Source: Effrenium voratum (Eukaryota > Sar > Dinophyceae > Suessiales > Symbiodiniaceae). From it: DNA of 64,000 nt. The notes beneath the pieces were generated by a model that did not search any database, was not told where the DNA came from, and worked only from the letters and a program-made list of their open reading frames with translations. Positions 21,005 through 30,654 of the stretch are shown here, one piece after another. Made by a program: the position numbers and the translations under genes. Within the stretch, counting starts at the first letter, position 1. The number at the start of each line of letters is the position of its first letter. Location of the stretch: the NCBI GenBank assembly GCA_963377175.1, contig CAUJNA010001890.1, positions 1,015,815 to 1,079,814 of the forward strand, given 5' to 3'.

Positions 21005-21540
21005 TCATACTTGGACGTTGAGGTGCCTGGAGTCTCCATAAGCCGAATCAAAAATGGTTGGCCATTGCCCAAGCTTCAGGGGTGCCATGGACCCATTTTA
21101 CTAGGGGTCAAAAGGAGACTCCAGGTAGGCCTAAAGGGGTAAGTAACTGGGGTTAGTTGTTCGGCACGGGTTCGGGACAGCTTCCCCTGGCCTCCTGCAA
21201 TTTTCAGGCCCCGACTCATCGCTTTCCGAAGATCCAGCAGGGACCCTTCCACGAACTGCAACCGTCCAGCCTCAAATCCCACCGACCGCCCCGTCAAACG
21301 CGCACAACCCCAAGCTCGGCCTTGGAGATTTGGAGTCTCCTTACCCCAAAAATGGGGCGACCCCCTTTCTTGTGAGTAATGTCCCCTGTCTGGAGACTCC
21401 AGGGCATTTAAACCCGAAACTCTTGGAGTGGAGGCAATTTTCTGCAACCACATTCTCTGTGCAGTGCGTTGTGTGCTTTTTGTGCAAAGCCGACACACCC
21501 ATGGCCTTTACGCAGAATTTGATTAACCCCTTGGTGTGCA
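21005..21540 (-). CDS. three-exon gene 3' end, unknown protein
   Basis: Exon 1 (about 21540 to 21406) reads CVKAMGVSALHKKHTTHCTE, then NCLHSKSFGFK. Exon 2 (21320-21131) reads RAWGCARLTGRSVGFEAGRL, then LLDLRKAMSRGLKIAGGQGK. Exon 3 (21026-21005) is HLNVQV then TGA. Both introns are IE-A elements (21405-21321 and 21130-21027) with GC donors and AG acceptors, and both joints keep phase (TGC, AGG). GC3 is high in exon 2. The function is unknown. Confidence 0.6.
21027..21130. mobile_element. IE-A element used as GC-AG intron
   Basis: Minus-strand ends GCCTACCTGGAGTCTCC and GGAGACTCCAG. The acceptor lies inside the terminal repeat. Confidence 0.65.
21321..21405. mobile_element. IE-A element used as GC-AG intron
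   Basis: The minus-strand start is GCCCTGGAGTCTCC. The end GGAGACTCCAAATCTCCAAG has lost the usual CTCCAG and uses the next AG. Confidence 0.6.
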
Positions 21541-21957
21541 ACCTGGGGTCTCCTTCTGACCCTATTTTTTGTTGGATACCCACAAGAAAGGACTCCCGCC
21601 AGCGTCAGGCTTGCTGACTCAGCCTCTTGGCTCACAGCCCAGCTCCGAGGGCAACGCTTTCTGCTTGGCCGTGTGTTCACGACAAGCAGGGCGAAATGAC
21701 AAACATGATATATATCCTCGGTTGCTTTCTGCTCCCCTGCTAAAAGTTTAACCTTTAGCGGTTTAATGGAAAACCCATTAGTTGGCAAACAGTTATCCTA
21801 ACATCCAAGCACAATGCAACAAAGTATCCTTTGCTTTCACTTGAGCCTATCCCTCATAGTCATACTCATTGCAAGGAAGCAAGCTCATAAAGTTGGAATC
21901 CCAAGGCTTGATTCATCACTCCAGTTGACTGACCAGGATCATACATAAAACGACTAT

Positions 21958-22725
21958 TCAAGTTCGGGGTTTGCCCTGACGTGGTCGATCGGACGCGCCC
22001 GGCTGGACGTCTTCACAGACAGCCATCCCCCAAAGTGCAGCAGCTATGGGAACAGCAGCGGACAGTGGGTCTAAGTTCTCCTTAAGCCACAGCAAGAACT
22101 CACTCCACCGGAGACCTTCAGAATCACAAAGCCGGTTCAATTCATGCCGCAGGGTGATTGACCTTTTCTATCCGCAGTCTCCATGACAGACTCCAGGCAG
22201 GTTTAATCAACAACTCGCTTTGTTCTCTCCTTGCGATCAGCACGAATCCCCGAAGTGACAGCAAAAGAAACCAAAAACAACATTTATTTCGTTTGACAAA
22301 AACCTTTTTCGTTACTAAAGGGAAAGCCAACAAGTTGAAACCCGTTGCCATTTTGGGCCCAAAAAACACACCCGCCTTCTGGCTTGCTGTTGACCCCCCT
22401 ACAAGTTTAACTTTTTGTTGTGGAAAACCCAACTTGATTTTCCTAAAAAGTTAAAGTCTAAAGATCCAACCCAATAGCAGTCAAGACCTTGCTGCTCCCC
22501 TGCTAAAAGTTTAACTTCTAGTGGTTTCATGGAAAACCCATTAGTTGGCAAAACTTAAAGTCCTAACATCCCTTGGCAACTTGCACCAAATAATTTTAGG
22601 CCGTTTGGACGTGACCTCACCAAACACCAGCAGACCCTTTGCAGTGAGTCCGTGACACGGTCGCTGGGCCCAGGGCGTCCATCATCTGCTGCCCTGGCGC
22701 CGATGGATTGACCTCAAGGCCGGCA
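21958..22725 (-). CDS. two-exon gene 3' end, unknown protein
   Basis: Exon 1 (22725-22621) follows GGCAG and reads AGLEVNPSAPGQQMMDALGP, then SRTHCKGSAGV, with a consensus donor GTGAGG. The terminal exon (22162-21958) reads SITLRHELNRLCDSEGLRWS, then EFLLWLKENLDPLSAAVPIA, ending QGKPRT then TGA. The phases fit (TG + G gives Trp). The 458-base intron carries two IE-E copies. The terminal part holds an amphipathic helix and an Ala-rich hydrophobic stretch. No family is named. Confidence 0.6.
22395..22568. mobile_element. two adjacent IE-E elements
   Basis: Two tandem copies: CTACAAGTTTAACTTTTTG…CAATAGCAGTCAAG at 22395-22485, then GCTAAAAGTTTAACTTCTAG…GTCCTAACATCC. Family hallmarks are the hairpin AAAAGTTTAACTTTT and the right end CCCAATAGCAGTCAAG. 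Confidence 0.65.
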
Positions 22726-22767
22726 CTGCCGGGGAATCGGAAACCCCCCCCCCCCACAAAAAAAAAC

Positions 22768-22915
22768 TACCTAGAGTCTCCATGACCGCTAGAAAATGGG
22801 GTCATAACCCTTTAGTTTTGGCCAATGAACCCATTTTAAGAGGGTCGTGGAGACTTCACGTACCTGGAGTCTCCATGACCCTTTACACATTTTCGGGTCA
22901 TTACCCAAAATGAAG
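22768..22915. mobile_element. two abutting IE-A elements
   Basis: A full copy (22768-22862) is followed without spacer by the left half of another, so the end of one doubles as the start of the next. Confidence 0.7.
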
Positions 22916-23065
22916 AGGTGTTGACCGTTTTTCTAGGTTATAAACAATACTCGCTACAGTTAGCAAGTTGCTGGTACAATGCGATAGGTAGGGGAATGAG
23001 GGAATGAACCGCTTTGGGATCCCCGAATAAAGGAAACCAGAGGATGTCTTTTTTTGGGGGGGTTC

Positions 23066-23235
23066 CCCTATCCTGGAGAATCTCTCCAAAGATCCCCCAA
23101 TTGGGTTCTTTCCAGTGGACTCGTTGCCAGAAATGGAGACCGCGCGGGGTCTCTGACGCTCGGTCGGCCTTGGAACATGAGGCCGGCTTGAAGTCCGGAA
23201 GGCCATGGAACCGCGAGCGGTTTTTTCATACAGCA
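23066..23235 (-). CDS. candidate exon, frame unresolved
   Basis: All three minus frames are open. The two most protein-like are FHGLPDFKPASCSKADRASE, then HFWQRVHWKEP, and one from an ATG at about 23233: MKKPLAVPWPSGLQAGLMFQ. High GC3 marks coding DNA, but the frame cannot be fixed by eye. Confidence 0.4.
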
Positions 23236-23289
23236 GGTAAGACTCTTAAAGGAAAAGGGACGTAGTTGGCTACCTACTATTAGGGAACG

Positions 23290-23500
23290 GGTCAGGGATC
23301 CTACTATACGGAACGTAGTTGGTTACCCTTGTACAGGGATCCTTACAGCATACAACTGAACATTGCAACTTGTAAATGGTGGTTTCCAACATTTTTTTGG
23401 TGTTGAAAAGGCAACATGTTTCACATGGTGGCAAAATGTATCTTTTAAGGAGCCCTGCAGTAGGTAAGACTTTTAAAGCAAAAGGGAACGTAGTTGGTTG
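23290..23500. mobile_element. IE-N element
   Basis: The block from GTACAGGGATCC through GGCAAAATGTATCTTTTAAGG to GGAGCCCTG is shared with 46062-46187. AACGTAGTTGGTT occurs at both ends of this copy. Confidence 0.5.
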
Positions 23501-23505
23501 CCTAC

Positions 23506-23599
23506 TACCTGTCCTTCTGACCCGAATCAAAAATGGGTCCAGGACCCAATTTTGGGTAATGACCAAAAATCGAGTCGGGTCAGAAGGAGACTCCGGGTA
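23506..23599. mobile_element. IE-A element, CTTCTGACCC subtype
   Basis: TACCTGTCCTTCTGACCCGA…GGGTCAGAAGGAGACTCCGG, a nearly complete palindrome. Confidence 0.7.
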
Positions 23600-23733
23600 T
23601 ATAACTTCCAAGCACATGGAATTGTCCCTCCATGGTGGAAGCCTAATGGTTTCGCTGCAGAAGAAAAGAGTCAAGTGGTCGCTTGGCCTCGAACAAGGCG
23701 CGCTCAAACCCCGAAGCCTAACTCGTGAGCATA

Positions 23734-23843
23734 CTGTGGATGGACGAAATTCTGCACCACCCAAGAAACCCCCTTTTTTCTCAAACTCCAAGAAGCATTC
23801 CCATCATTTCAAAGTGGTGCGAACGGATTTTGTCCATCCACAG
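23734..23843. mobile_element. IE-D element
   Basis: CTGTGGATGGACGAAATTCT and GGATTTTGTCCATCCACAG are clean inverted ends, GT at the left and AG at the right in either direction. Confidence 0.75.
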
Positions 23844-23868
23844 CAGTCCGTAATCAGAATATTCACCC

Positions 23869-23952
23869 ACCCTCGGCGTCCAGGTCAACCACAAAGTTTC
23901 TCCGGGGGAACTGGGATCCACAAAACCTCGCTGCCGTACGTTGTTTCGAGCA
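23869..23952 (-). CDS. candidate exon, frame unresolved
   Basis: A pyrimidine-rich acceptor (CTTTTTCTTTCTTTGCTTGG…GCAAG) precedes two open frames: MLETTYGSEVLWIPVPPEKL or PCSKQRTAARFCGSQFPRRN. The second leads to donor GG|GTGAATATT. Confidence 0.35.
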
Positions 23953-24269
23953 TGGCTTGCAAACCACGCCAAGCAAAGAAAGAAAAAGGACGCCACGGTT
24001 GAACCTGGTGGAAAGAAGAGGCGTTTTCTGACACTGACATAGGCCGACCCTGTGACGACTTTGTGACATTCAAAGGAAGAAAACCCTCAAAAAAGTGATG
24101 AGGATTCCTCTAACGAAACACACACCCCACTCAAAATCAACCAAGGATTGATTAATCCGCTGCGAACATTAATTTGACCAAGAGGGGGCGTCGTCGGGGG
24201 AGTCTCCACCCTGGAACCAAATCTGTCGACAAGCCCTGGCAGGGCCCGCGCATCCGTGTAGTTGTTCCT

Positions 24270-24525
24270 CAGCTGCGCAAATCACACATCATGAACTGCC
24301 TGCAGTCCGCCAAACTGCCCTCAAACTGCACATGGACAAGGGAACTCCGCCCCATCATTCTGAGCAAAACACATTTTGTAAAAGGAACTTTGCCGGTCCA
24401 GGTGCACGCTCTGAGACATCGACATATTTTTGAGGTCGTAGGCGGCCACGTTGTGGGTCCTAAGCGCATCGTTCAGCCCTTGTCCGCGGTACTCAAGCCT
24501 CCGCAAAGAAAATGTCGCTTTCAAG
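24270..24525 (-). CDS. candidate exon, unknown protein
   Basis: After acceptor CATTTTCTTTGCGGAG the frame reads LEYRGQGLNDALRTHNVAAY, then DLKNMSMSQSVHLDRQSSFY and KMCFAQNDGAEFPC. A shift near 24330 leads to FEGSLADCRQFMMC, possibly a second exon. Confidence 0.45.
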
Positions 24526-24933
24526 GGGATCTCTTGGCATCCTATGTTTTTTCACAACTACGCTTTCCCACCAGCTTATGCAGCTCCTTTTGATTCGCTC
24601 AAATGCAGCAGTTTGCCTAGCGCACATGACGCTATCACTGGAATTCCATTGTTGGAAGCTCCTCCCTCCCTCAATTCCATACTTCTGAGGCTGCGGGTAA
24701 ATCGACTAGGCAAACTATGCATCCAGCGCCATGGTGGGAAAGCGGGGCTGGCCCCCCACTTCTGTCAACTTCTGTGGAGAATGAGTCATGTAGGCAATCC
24801 GTTGATACAGTGGAGCTGCTAGTTCCACCCCAACCCGCTTGCCAAGACAATTCAGTTTCGCGCCTGTAGTTCCAGTCCCCGCAAAGCACGGCTAGGATCA
24901 CCTCACTGGCAGTGGCACTGGAAGGGTAATGAC

Positions 24934-25041
24934 CATAGGTGTCCTTTTAGGGAAAAAGGATGGCCCTGGTAGATGAATAAGCCACCAGGTAAACCAGGGC
25001 CATCTATTTTTCTGCCAAAACAACCAAAAAGGACACCTATG
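24934..25041. mobile_element. IE-H element
   Basis: Perfect inverted ends CATAGGTGTCCTTTT and AAAAGGACACCTATG enclose CCAGGGCCATCTATTTTTC. Other copies lie at 41272, 45150 and 62356. Confidence 0.8.
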
Positions 25042-25198
25042 ACCTTGTTAGGGATCCTTCCGACTGCTTGGACTCCTTTTGCTTCCCTCAGCCTCACAAG
25101 GGCCCTGGAAAGAGCCCCTTTTGAGGTCCAACACCTTCCCGAAGTTTCGGCCCAGCTCGGGCCAAAAACTGGCCCAGACCAAGACCCACTGTCAAATG

Positions 25199-25291
25199 GC
25201 TGTGGCTCAAAAAACCGGAATTCAAAAATGGAATTTTGGTGGAAACATGGACCAAAATCTGCGTAACCCCTCCTGTTTAATTTTGAGCCAC
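25199..25291. mobile_element. IE-G element
   Basis: GCTGTGGCTCAAAAAACCGG at the left and GCGTAACCCCTCC…TTTTGAGCCACACCC at the right, with GGAAACATGGACCAAAATC inside. Confidence 0.75.
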
Positions 25292-25777
25292 ACCCAAACA
25301 AAGAGGGTCTAGAAGCATTTTCACAATTCCCCATCCCTGAAAGGTTTCCAATCGGAGAAAGAGTACAGGCAGTTGCGCTTGCAACCGACTGAAAATAAGA
25401 GTCGACCGCATCATGGGAGGCACGACGTTCAGGTGCTTTGCTTTCAGGTGTGGACAAATACCCTCACTTCCTGAGAGGGTTGGCCATGTTTTTGACTACT
25501 AGATCGTCTTCCCAAAAAGAAACTGGGGAGGTAAGTTCTAGTCCTAGTTATCCAAAAGCAAAATACAAAACACCAAACCGTCAAGGGGGGGTATATGCAG
25601 TTGGCATTTCTCGCCTCGTGCCCCTGAACCGACTCGAGCGAGTCCCGCAACTCACTTGTTTGCAAACCTCGGTTTCTTGAGTCCGCCAGGATTCTCCCAA
25701 CCCTGAAAAGTCTTCGGACGCTTGAGGTGAGAAACGTTCAGCGCGGATCCTGACCCCTGCATTGAAGGAACCTCAAC

Positions 25778-26090
25778 ATGGCTACCCCGGACCGGTGCAC
25801 CAGCTACCAGGCTGGTTTCTGCCGGTATTCACAAAACTTCACAGCATTTGGTCCATCAGTACGCGTGTCTTACGGTTGTTGTTGACCCCCTGCAAAAAGT
25901 TTAACTTTTTGGGGGTTTAGTGGAAAGCCCCTTGATTTCCCAAACAGTTAAAGTCTAAAGATCCAGCCCAATAGCAGTCAAGGAGTCTGAGCGTCCTGCC
26001 GCTGCAAGCATGGAACCGGTGAAGAAGGTGTACCTGGGCGTCAAACCTTTCAGGACAAAGGCCCTCCCCACTTCCATGAGGAGAATTCTA
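25778..26090 (+). CDS. two-exon gene 5' part, unknown protein
   Basis: Exon 1 opens with ATG at 25778, five codons after an in-frame TGA. It reads MATPDRCTSYQAGFCRYSQN, then FTAFGPSVRVSY. Exon 2 from 25975 reads VKESERPAAASMEPVKKVYL, then GVKPFRTKALPTSM. Intron 25875-25974 is exactly an IE-E element (GTTGTTGACCC…CCCAATAG) and the joint keeps phase (G + CA, Ala). The 3' end is undefined and the protein is not recognised. Confidence 0.55.
25875..25974 (+). mobile_element. IE-E element used as GT-AG intron
   Basis: A 100-base copy with hairpin AAAAAGTTTAACTTTTT. Donor GTTGTTGACCC and acceptor CCCAATAG belong to the element. Confidence 0.6.
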
Positions 26091-26210
26091 GGGGTGCCTT
26101 CCATGTCCATTCTTTCCAGGGATCCGTTTTTCTTCTCAGGCAACCATCAAAAAACCCCAGAATGGAAACAGCGAGCCGGTTTTTTGAAAAGAAAAAATGG
26201 TTGAGAAGAC

Positions 26211-26296
26211 TGACCCCCACCCACCCCCACCCCCACCAACCACCCACCACCCCCCCACCCCACCCCCACCCACCACCCACCCCCACCCACCCCCAT
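26211..26296. repeat. C-rich (CCCCCACC)n tract
   Basis: Almost only C and A in the plus strand, CACCCCCACC units. A similar tract lies at 30037-30140. Confidence 0.9.
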
Positions 26297-26557
26297 GGAA
26301 TCAACCCCTAGAATCCTTGGAGCATGGATCACAGATCCCAGTGCCCCACCTCAGACGTTAAACAAAAAAAAAAAACACAACACACTCGGCCGGAGAATCC
26401 GTGGAGCCGAACGCATCCAACAAAAAAAAGGGCCGGTTTGCGGTAGCAGTCTTGTATCACATCCCTGTAAGCTGACTTCAGGGTGGCTGCTGTAAGCCCT
26501 TGAGTGCACGAAAGCATGAAATCGCTGCCTCTTGTCTATGGAACGCACCGCTAGTTC

Positions 26558-26653
26558 TACCTAAACCCTCATAATTCCCTGAAAACAATTGGATATTGCC
26601 CCAAAATGATGGGGTGAATTCCCTTTTTAATTGGTAATTTGAGGGTCCAGGTA
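26558..26653. mobile_element. IE-B element
   Basis: TACCTAAACCCTCATAATTC at the left and TTGAGGGTCCAGGTAG at the right, with ATGATGGGGTGAATTCCC inside. Confidence 0.7.
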
Positions 26654-26716
26654 GATAAGTTGGTACGAGCTGCAAAGAACGTTCGGAATGTCAGCTTGTG
26701 AGATTCTAAGTTCGCC

Positions 26717-27103
26717 TTGAAACAGCTTCTTGCCTTCCGTTGCACTTTTGTTTCACATTGGAAAGATCAGTTCCCTCCAAGTACGAACTTTGACGCAAAG
26801 ACTGCTTGGCTACTTGTCTGGCTCGGTAACGGAGCCAAGCTCTGCGCTGTGCCCTTTTTGCTTGGAGCGCCTTTGCGCGCCTCTGACGGAAACAGAAAGC
26901 CGGATTACTTGCGCATGGGCTCCGAGAGAGGTTCGTCAGCCCTGAGCCACTGTTCCGGGGCGCCTAGTATAGAAGGCCCGTGCTTTCTGGCTCTTGAAAA
27001 CGGGGCGGAGGGTGCACCCTATCAAAGCTACATCTCTGTCGTGGTTGCTATCTGTTCTCTGGCTTGTACAAAGAACTCTTGTTGCCAGCTTCCATTTGCT
27101 TAA
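26717..27103 (+). CDS. possible coding ORF of 128 codons
   Basis: The open frame reads TAWLLVWLGNGAKLCAVPFL in its middle and CSLACTKNSCCQLPFA at the end. The last codons run into an IE-C element, so the stop is not native. Coding character is moderate. Confidence 0.3.
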   Translation: MKQLLAFRCTFVSHWKDQFPPSTNFDAKTAWLLVWLGNGAKLCAVPFLLGAPLRASDGNRKPDYLRMGSERGSSALSHCSGAPSIEGPCFLALENGAEGAPYQSYISVVVAICSLACTKNSCCQLPFA

Positions 27104-27196
27104 GCCCCCTGGAAAAAAATACGATATTTCCAATAGTGATAGATTCCCTTTAAAACCAACGAGGTAAAATAAAACATGTTCTTACGCAAATGGAAG
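27089..27196. mobile_element. IE-C element
   Basis: CTTCCATTTGCTTAAGCC…TTCTTACGCAAATGGAAG. The interior TAGATTCCCTTTAAAACCAA is the family signature. Six copies in the window. Confidence 0.8.
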
Positions 27197-27323
27197 TAGC
27201 GCGTGGTTGCCTATGCCCTTTTTGCCGCAATGCGTCACGCCTTGCCTTTTGGCCCTGTGGGCAGCCCGGGGTCATGGACACAGCCCTCCACAGAAACGTT
27301 TGCATTGGTTGTCTAAAGCCCCG

Positions 27324-27418
27324 ACCTGGCATCTCCTTCTGACCCGAATCAAAGATGTGATGAGCCCATGATCCAAGGGACCAACCATCTTTTCAGGGTC
27401 AGAAGGACCCTCCAGTAT
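27324..27418. mobile_element. IE-A element, CTTCTGACCC subtype
   Basis: ACCTGGCATCTCCTTCTGAC…AGGGTCAGAAGGACCCTCCAG. Confidence 0.65.
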
Positions 27419-27429
27419 ACAAGAGGTTG

Positions 27430-27545
27430 ATGATCCAGTAGAGAGGTTAGAATCAGGGTACCAGCTATTTTCTGTAGTCTATTGCAGTAGGGGACTCCCA
27501 ACCAAAAAAGGGGCGAGAGGTCGGGCACCTAGCTGGGGGACCTAG
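27430..27545. mobile_element. IE-O element
   Basis: TCCAGTAGAGAGGTTAGAAT to GCGAGAGGTCGGGCACCTAG. The adjacent 27546-27700 has a weak minus frame (TSELRSGPTQSGHFAALTRH) that may be an exon. Confidence 0.5.
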
Positions 27546-27831
27546 CCAAGAACTGAATGGGGTCTCGTGCCCATGCCATACCGATGCCACCGATGCCAGC
27601 TTCAGCTTCGTCTTCGTGGCGCGTAAGTGCAGCGAAGTGGCCACTTTGGGTCGGACCTGAGCGAAGCTCCGATGTGCCGATCTGATGGCGAAACTTGAAA
27701 TGTGACCCGCGAGACTTGAGTCTCCTTCTGACCCTTAAAAAAACTGGTTGGTCAGTACCCAAAATGAAGGGTGCAGAGATGTTTGCCCTTTTTGAGCAAC
27801 TCACCCCAGGGCCTTTGAAACTTTTCATTTC

Positions 27832-27908
27832 TTGGTTGACGTTCGAAGGGGACTTCCACTAAACCACAACAAGCAAAAATGTAAAATGTTTCCCAACAAC
27901 AACCATGA
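27832..27908. mobile_element. IE-J element, shortened
   Basis: CTTGGTTGACGTTCGAAGG, then the family J tail GTTTCCCAACAACAACCATG. About 40 bases are missing relative to the other two copies. Confidence 0.6.
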
Positions 27909-27913
27909 TTTTG

Positions 27914-27955
27914 GAAACCCATAGGAAACCCATAGGAAACCCATAGGAAACCCAG
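27914..27955. repeat. 12-base tandem repeat, four units
   Basis: GGAAACCCATA repeated directly four times between an IE-J and an IE-D element. Confidence 0.9.
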
Positions 27956-27956
27956 A

Positions 27957-28078
27957 GCTGTGGATGGCTGCGAAATCGATTTCGCACCACGAAGTGATTC
28001 CATGGTTGAAACTGCTGCTTGTTGGTATTTACAGGGGCATCATATCATTCCGGTGGGTGTCTGAATGGTGCGAAAGTC
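27957..28078. mobile_element. IE-D element, diverged
   Basis: CTGTGGATGGCTGCGAAATC at the left with TTTCGCACCAC following. The right end GAATGGTGCGAAAGTCC is decayed. Confidence 0.55.
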
Positions 28079-28352
28079 CCCGGAAAACCACCATTTTGGG
28101 GGGCGGGGCCGGGGGGGGAGGGTATTAAAAAAGACACCCCCACCGATGGACCTATTTTTTTAGGGTCATGGAGACTGCAGGCACATAGCAGACCATAGGA
28201 TCCTCAGGAATATTTGTTCAAACCCCTCAGAAAACTTGAGGGTTTTCTCTGCCCGAAAACCGCGAGAGAGCCGGAACCGCGGCTTAAGGGCAACGGTTGC
28301 GGTTGCTCCCCGAACGAATGAGCAAGAGCTTGTTCGACCTTGGGTTTAAGGG

Positions 28353-28472
28353 AACACCCCAGATCAACAAACCCCTGGTTGATGAAAAAAAGGGGGAAGT
28401 CTCCTGTTAGTGGGGATTCGTGACTTGAGGGTGACACCCCCCTAATAGGACGGGTTTTTTCTGGGGTCAACA
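28353..28472. mobile_element. IE-K element, diverged
   Basis: CCCCAGATCAACAAACCCCT at the left and GGGTTTTTTCTGGGGTCAAC at the right, with GTTAGTGGGGATTCGTGAC inside. Confidence 0.65.
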
Positions 28473-28872
28473 TTCGTGGAACATCCACCATGTGCAAGCT
28501 TCTTGAAACCTGAAACCAGCCACTGCAAAACATGGATGTCCAAGTACAAGGAGGATCGCTCCCTTTCGATTTGTCCATGGAGTGGGGAGAGTCAAAATGC
28601 AAAAAAAACAACTCCAGTGTTTCTAGAATCTGACCCCAAGACTGCAACTTAGGGGTATCTGCTATTCGGGGTGACCAAAAAATGGTTGTGGTTTTCCGTT
28701 TAGTTTCCCTTTAACCACCAGAAAAAAAACGAGTACCCCAAAAAGACACCGCCGTATCAGGTCAAATGACTGGGAACAGCGGCTGGTAAAACCACTGCAG
28801 CTGCAGTTGTCCACACCATGGTGCAACGCGAAAAGAAGTCAAAGTTTTGGTACCAGGGGTTGGCACCCAGAT

Positions 28873-28958
28873 CTTCCATTTGCTTGAGCCCCCTATAGCG
28901 CTAGATTCCCTTTAAAACCAACAGGGCAAAATAAAAAATATTCTGGAGCAAATGGAAG
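28873..28958. mobile_element. IE-C element
   Basis: CTTCCATTTGCTTGAGCCC…GGAGCAAATGGAAG, shorter than the 27089 copy. Confidence 0.75.
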
Positions 28959-28990
28959 ATATTATTCAGGTCAAGGGCATTTAACATACC

Positions 28991-29261
28991 ATGTTGGTCT
29001 CCAAGTGTTTGAGCCACCAAATCAGGTACCCCTTCTCAGATGCCCAGTGGCCATGAGGAAAAAGGGCATCCTTCTTTTCTTGGTTGAGCTTTTTCCTGGG
29101 AATCCTGAATTACCCCAAGGAAAACGAAGCACTTGGAAGCCACCCACTGGGCAACAGAGCCTTTCGGGGTAGGTTTTAAGGGGCAGCTCAGAGCAGCACC
29201 CATTCTTGGAGCGAAAGCCGAGAAGTTTGCTCGGGGCCCCCTGCTCCTCGGACCTCGCGGC
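28991..29261 (-). CDS. candidate exon pair around an IE-L intron
   Basis: Exon 1 (29261-29156) follows GATTTCTCTGAG and includes ANFSAFAPRMGAALSCPLKP. Exon 2 (29035-28991) is KGYLIWWLKHLETNM with donor GTATGT. They join in frame across intron 29155-29036. A second frame of exon 1 (SKLLGFRSKNGCCSELPLKT) is more protein-like but meets TAA at the joint, so the reading is uncertain. Confidence 0.4.
29036..29155 (-). mobile_element. IE-L element
   Basis: Minus-strand ends GTTGCCCAGTGGGTGG and CCACTGGGCATCTGAG form inverted repeats that carry GT and AG. Confidence 0.7.
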
Positions 29262-30036
29262 CTCAGAGAAATCACAGAAATCGAACCGCGCCGAGGATCG
29301 ATCGGACTGCCGGACTAGGTGCACTTGGCCGCGGAAAACCGATAACATGCGATGCCGGTTCATAGTTTTTGTTCTTTAAACTGTTTTTTCTTTGTTTTGT
29401 TTTTTTGCCTGGACCCGCAACCCGCCCATTAGTTTCCCACCTGGACCCTCAAAGCACCCGTATAAGAAAGGGGAACTCACGCCCAAAGAAACAACATCCA
29501 CATGACCGGAGCATGAAGTCTGGCGAGCTTCTCCCCTAGGCTTCTGAAACAAACAAGTCCAACGATGATGAAACTCAAGTCTTAGGTAAACACAGGATAA
29601 AATATTGAGTTTGCTTCTGGGGGTAACCCCAGGGTTTTTGGCTGTTTGATGTTGAAGGACTTTCTTGAAATGGACTGGGTCAAAGAGGGCTAAAGAAAGT
29701 TCTTCCAACCTGCCATCATCCTGGGCTCTCCGTTTTCTGATCCGCGAAAAGTGACTAACTTGTGGAAACCCTAAACCCTAACACGTCCGGAACCGGATGG
29801 GAACTTTTTCCAAAGAGATCTCACGAATTTAGGGAACCCCGTCTCAAATTCCTCCCCGTTTAAACCGTTCCTTTTGGCGTCTCTTGAAATATCAGTACCA
29901 ACCAAGGGGTCCGAAATCCACTTTGAGAAACTCCTTTAAAGGCTCGTGCCTTCTGCCCGAACTGGTTCTCCATCACCCCGAAGTTCGCTTATACAGGTTG
30001 GACGCCTTGTAGAATCGGCCCACAGAATCCTGGCAC

Positions 30037-30140
30037 CACCTCACCCCACCCCACCCCCACCACCCCCCCCACCCCACAGAATCCTGAGCTTCCAGCAAAA
30101 AAACAACGATTTGTCTAAACCACCCCCCCACCCCACCTCT
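30037..30140. repeat. C-rich CACCCC tract
   Basis: CACCCCACCCCCACC units. GCTTCCAG is repeated nearby (30090 and 30153). Confidence 0.85.
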
Positions 30141-30192
30141 CCAAAAAACCTGAGCTTCCAGTAAACACACACACACACAAAAAAAAAAAGAC

Positions 30193-30273
30193 TCCCGGGG
30201 CCGGCGCCAGCTTGGCCGTGCAGGCTGCAAGGCCCAGGCCCAACAAGACGCTGGACCAGGCGCACATCGGCGC
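30193..30273 (-). CDS. 27-codon exon, targeting-like peptide
   Basis: It starts after acceptor TCTTTTTTTTTCTCAG and reads MCAWSSVLLGLGLAACTAKL, then APAPG, with donor GTCTTTT at 30192. It is phase 0 to phase 0. The hydrophobic core followed by Ala/Pro resembles a signal or plastid-targeting segment. A preceding small GC-rich block (30288-30337) may be another exon. Confidence 0.5.
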
Positions 30274-30337
30274 CTGAGAAAAAAAAAGAAAGAGAGATCC
30301 GCGCGCCAGGCCGTGACGGGGGGTGTGGCGCCCAGCG

Positions 30338-30366
<29 letters not shown>
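30338..30366. repeat. 29-base A homopolymer
   Basis: Read on the minus strand it is a run of 29 T just before a small GC-rich block, and could act as an extreme pyrimidine tract. Confidence 0.95.
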
Positions 30367-30369
<3 letters not shown>

Positions 30370-30423
30370 ACGCCTTCAAGGGGGCGCATAGGGAAAATGT
30401 GGGGAAGTACCCAGTGAATCCAT

Positions 30424-30654
30424 TCACCTGCTTTTTGGGCAGCCAAGGGCTTGCCACCCCTTCAAGACACCAAGGAGCCGGGATCCGCAGCTCAAATTGG
30501 CGGATGGGTTGCGAACACGTCGCAGCACTTTGGGAAACCACCAGTCGAAAGCCATTTGCTGCTTGGCACTTCCGGTGAATCGAAGCATTCCAAGGTTTCT
30601 GAAGGGTGCAGGATGCTCATCCATCCACAGGTCAAGGCTCAGCGCTCTCCCCAT
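30424..30654 (-). CDS. possible exon
   Basis: The minus frame FTGSAKQQMAFDWWFPKVLR, then RVRNPSANLSCGSRLLGVLK, is protein-like. Plus frames over the same bases are also open. No clear splice pair was found. Confidence 0.3.
   Translation of the reverse strand: MGRALSLDLWMDEHPAPFRNLGMLRFTGSAKQQMAFDWWFPKVLRRVRNPSANLSCGSRLLGVLKGWQALGCPKSR

Noticed and set aside
29970..30450. 157-codon minus ORF with long Phe runs
   Set aside because: The Phe runs are T homopolymers. The protein-like part is in another frame and bounded by an acceptor.
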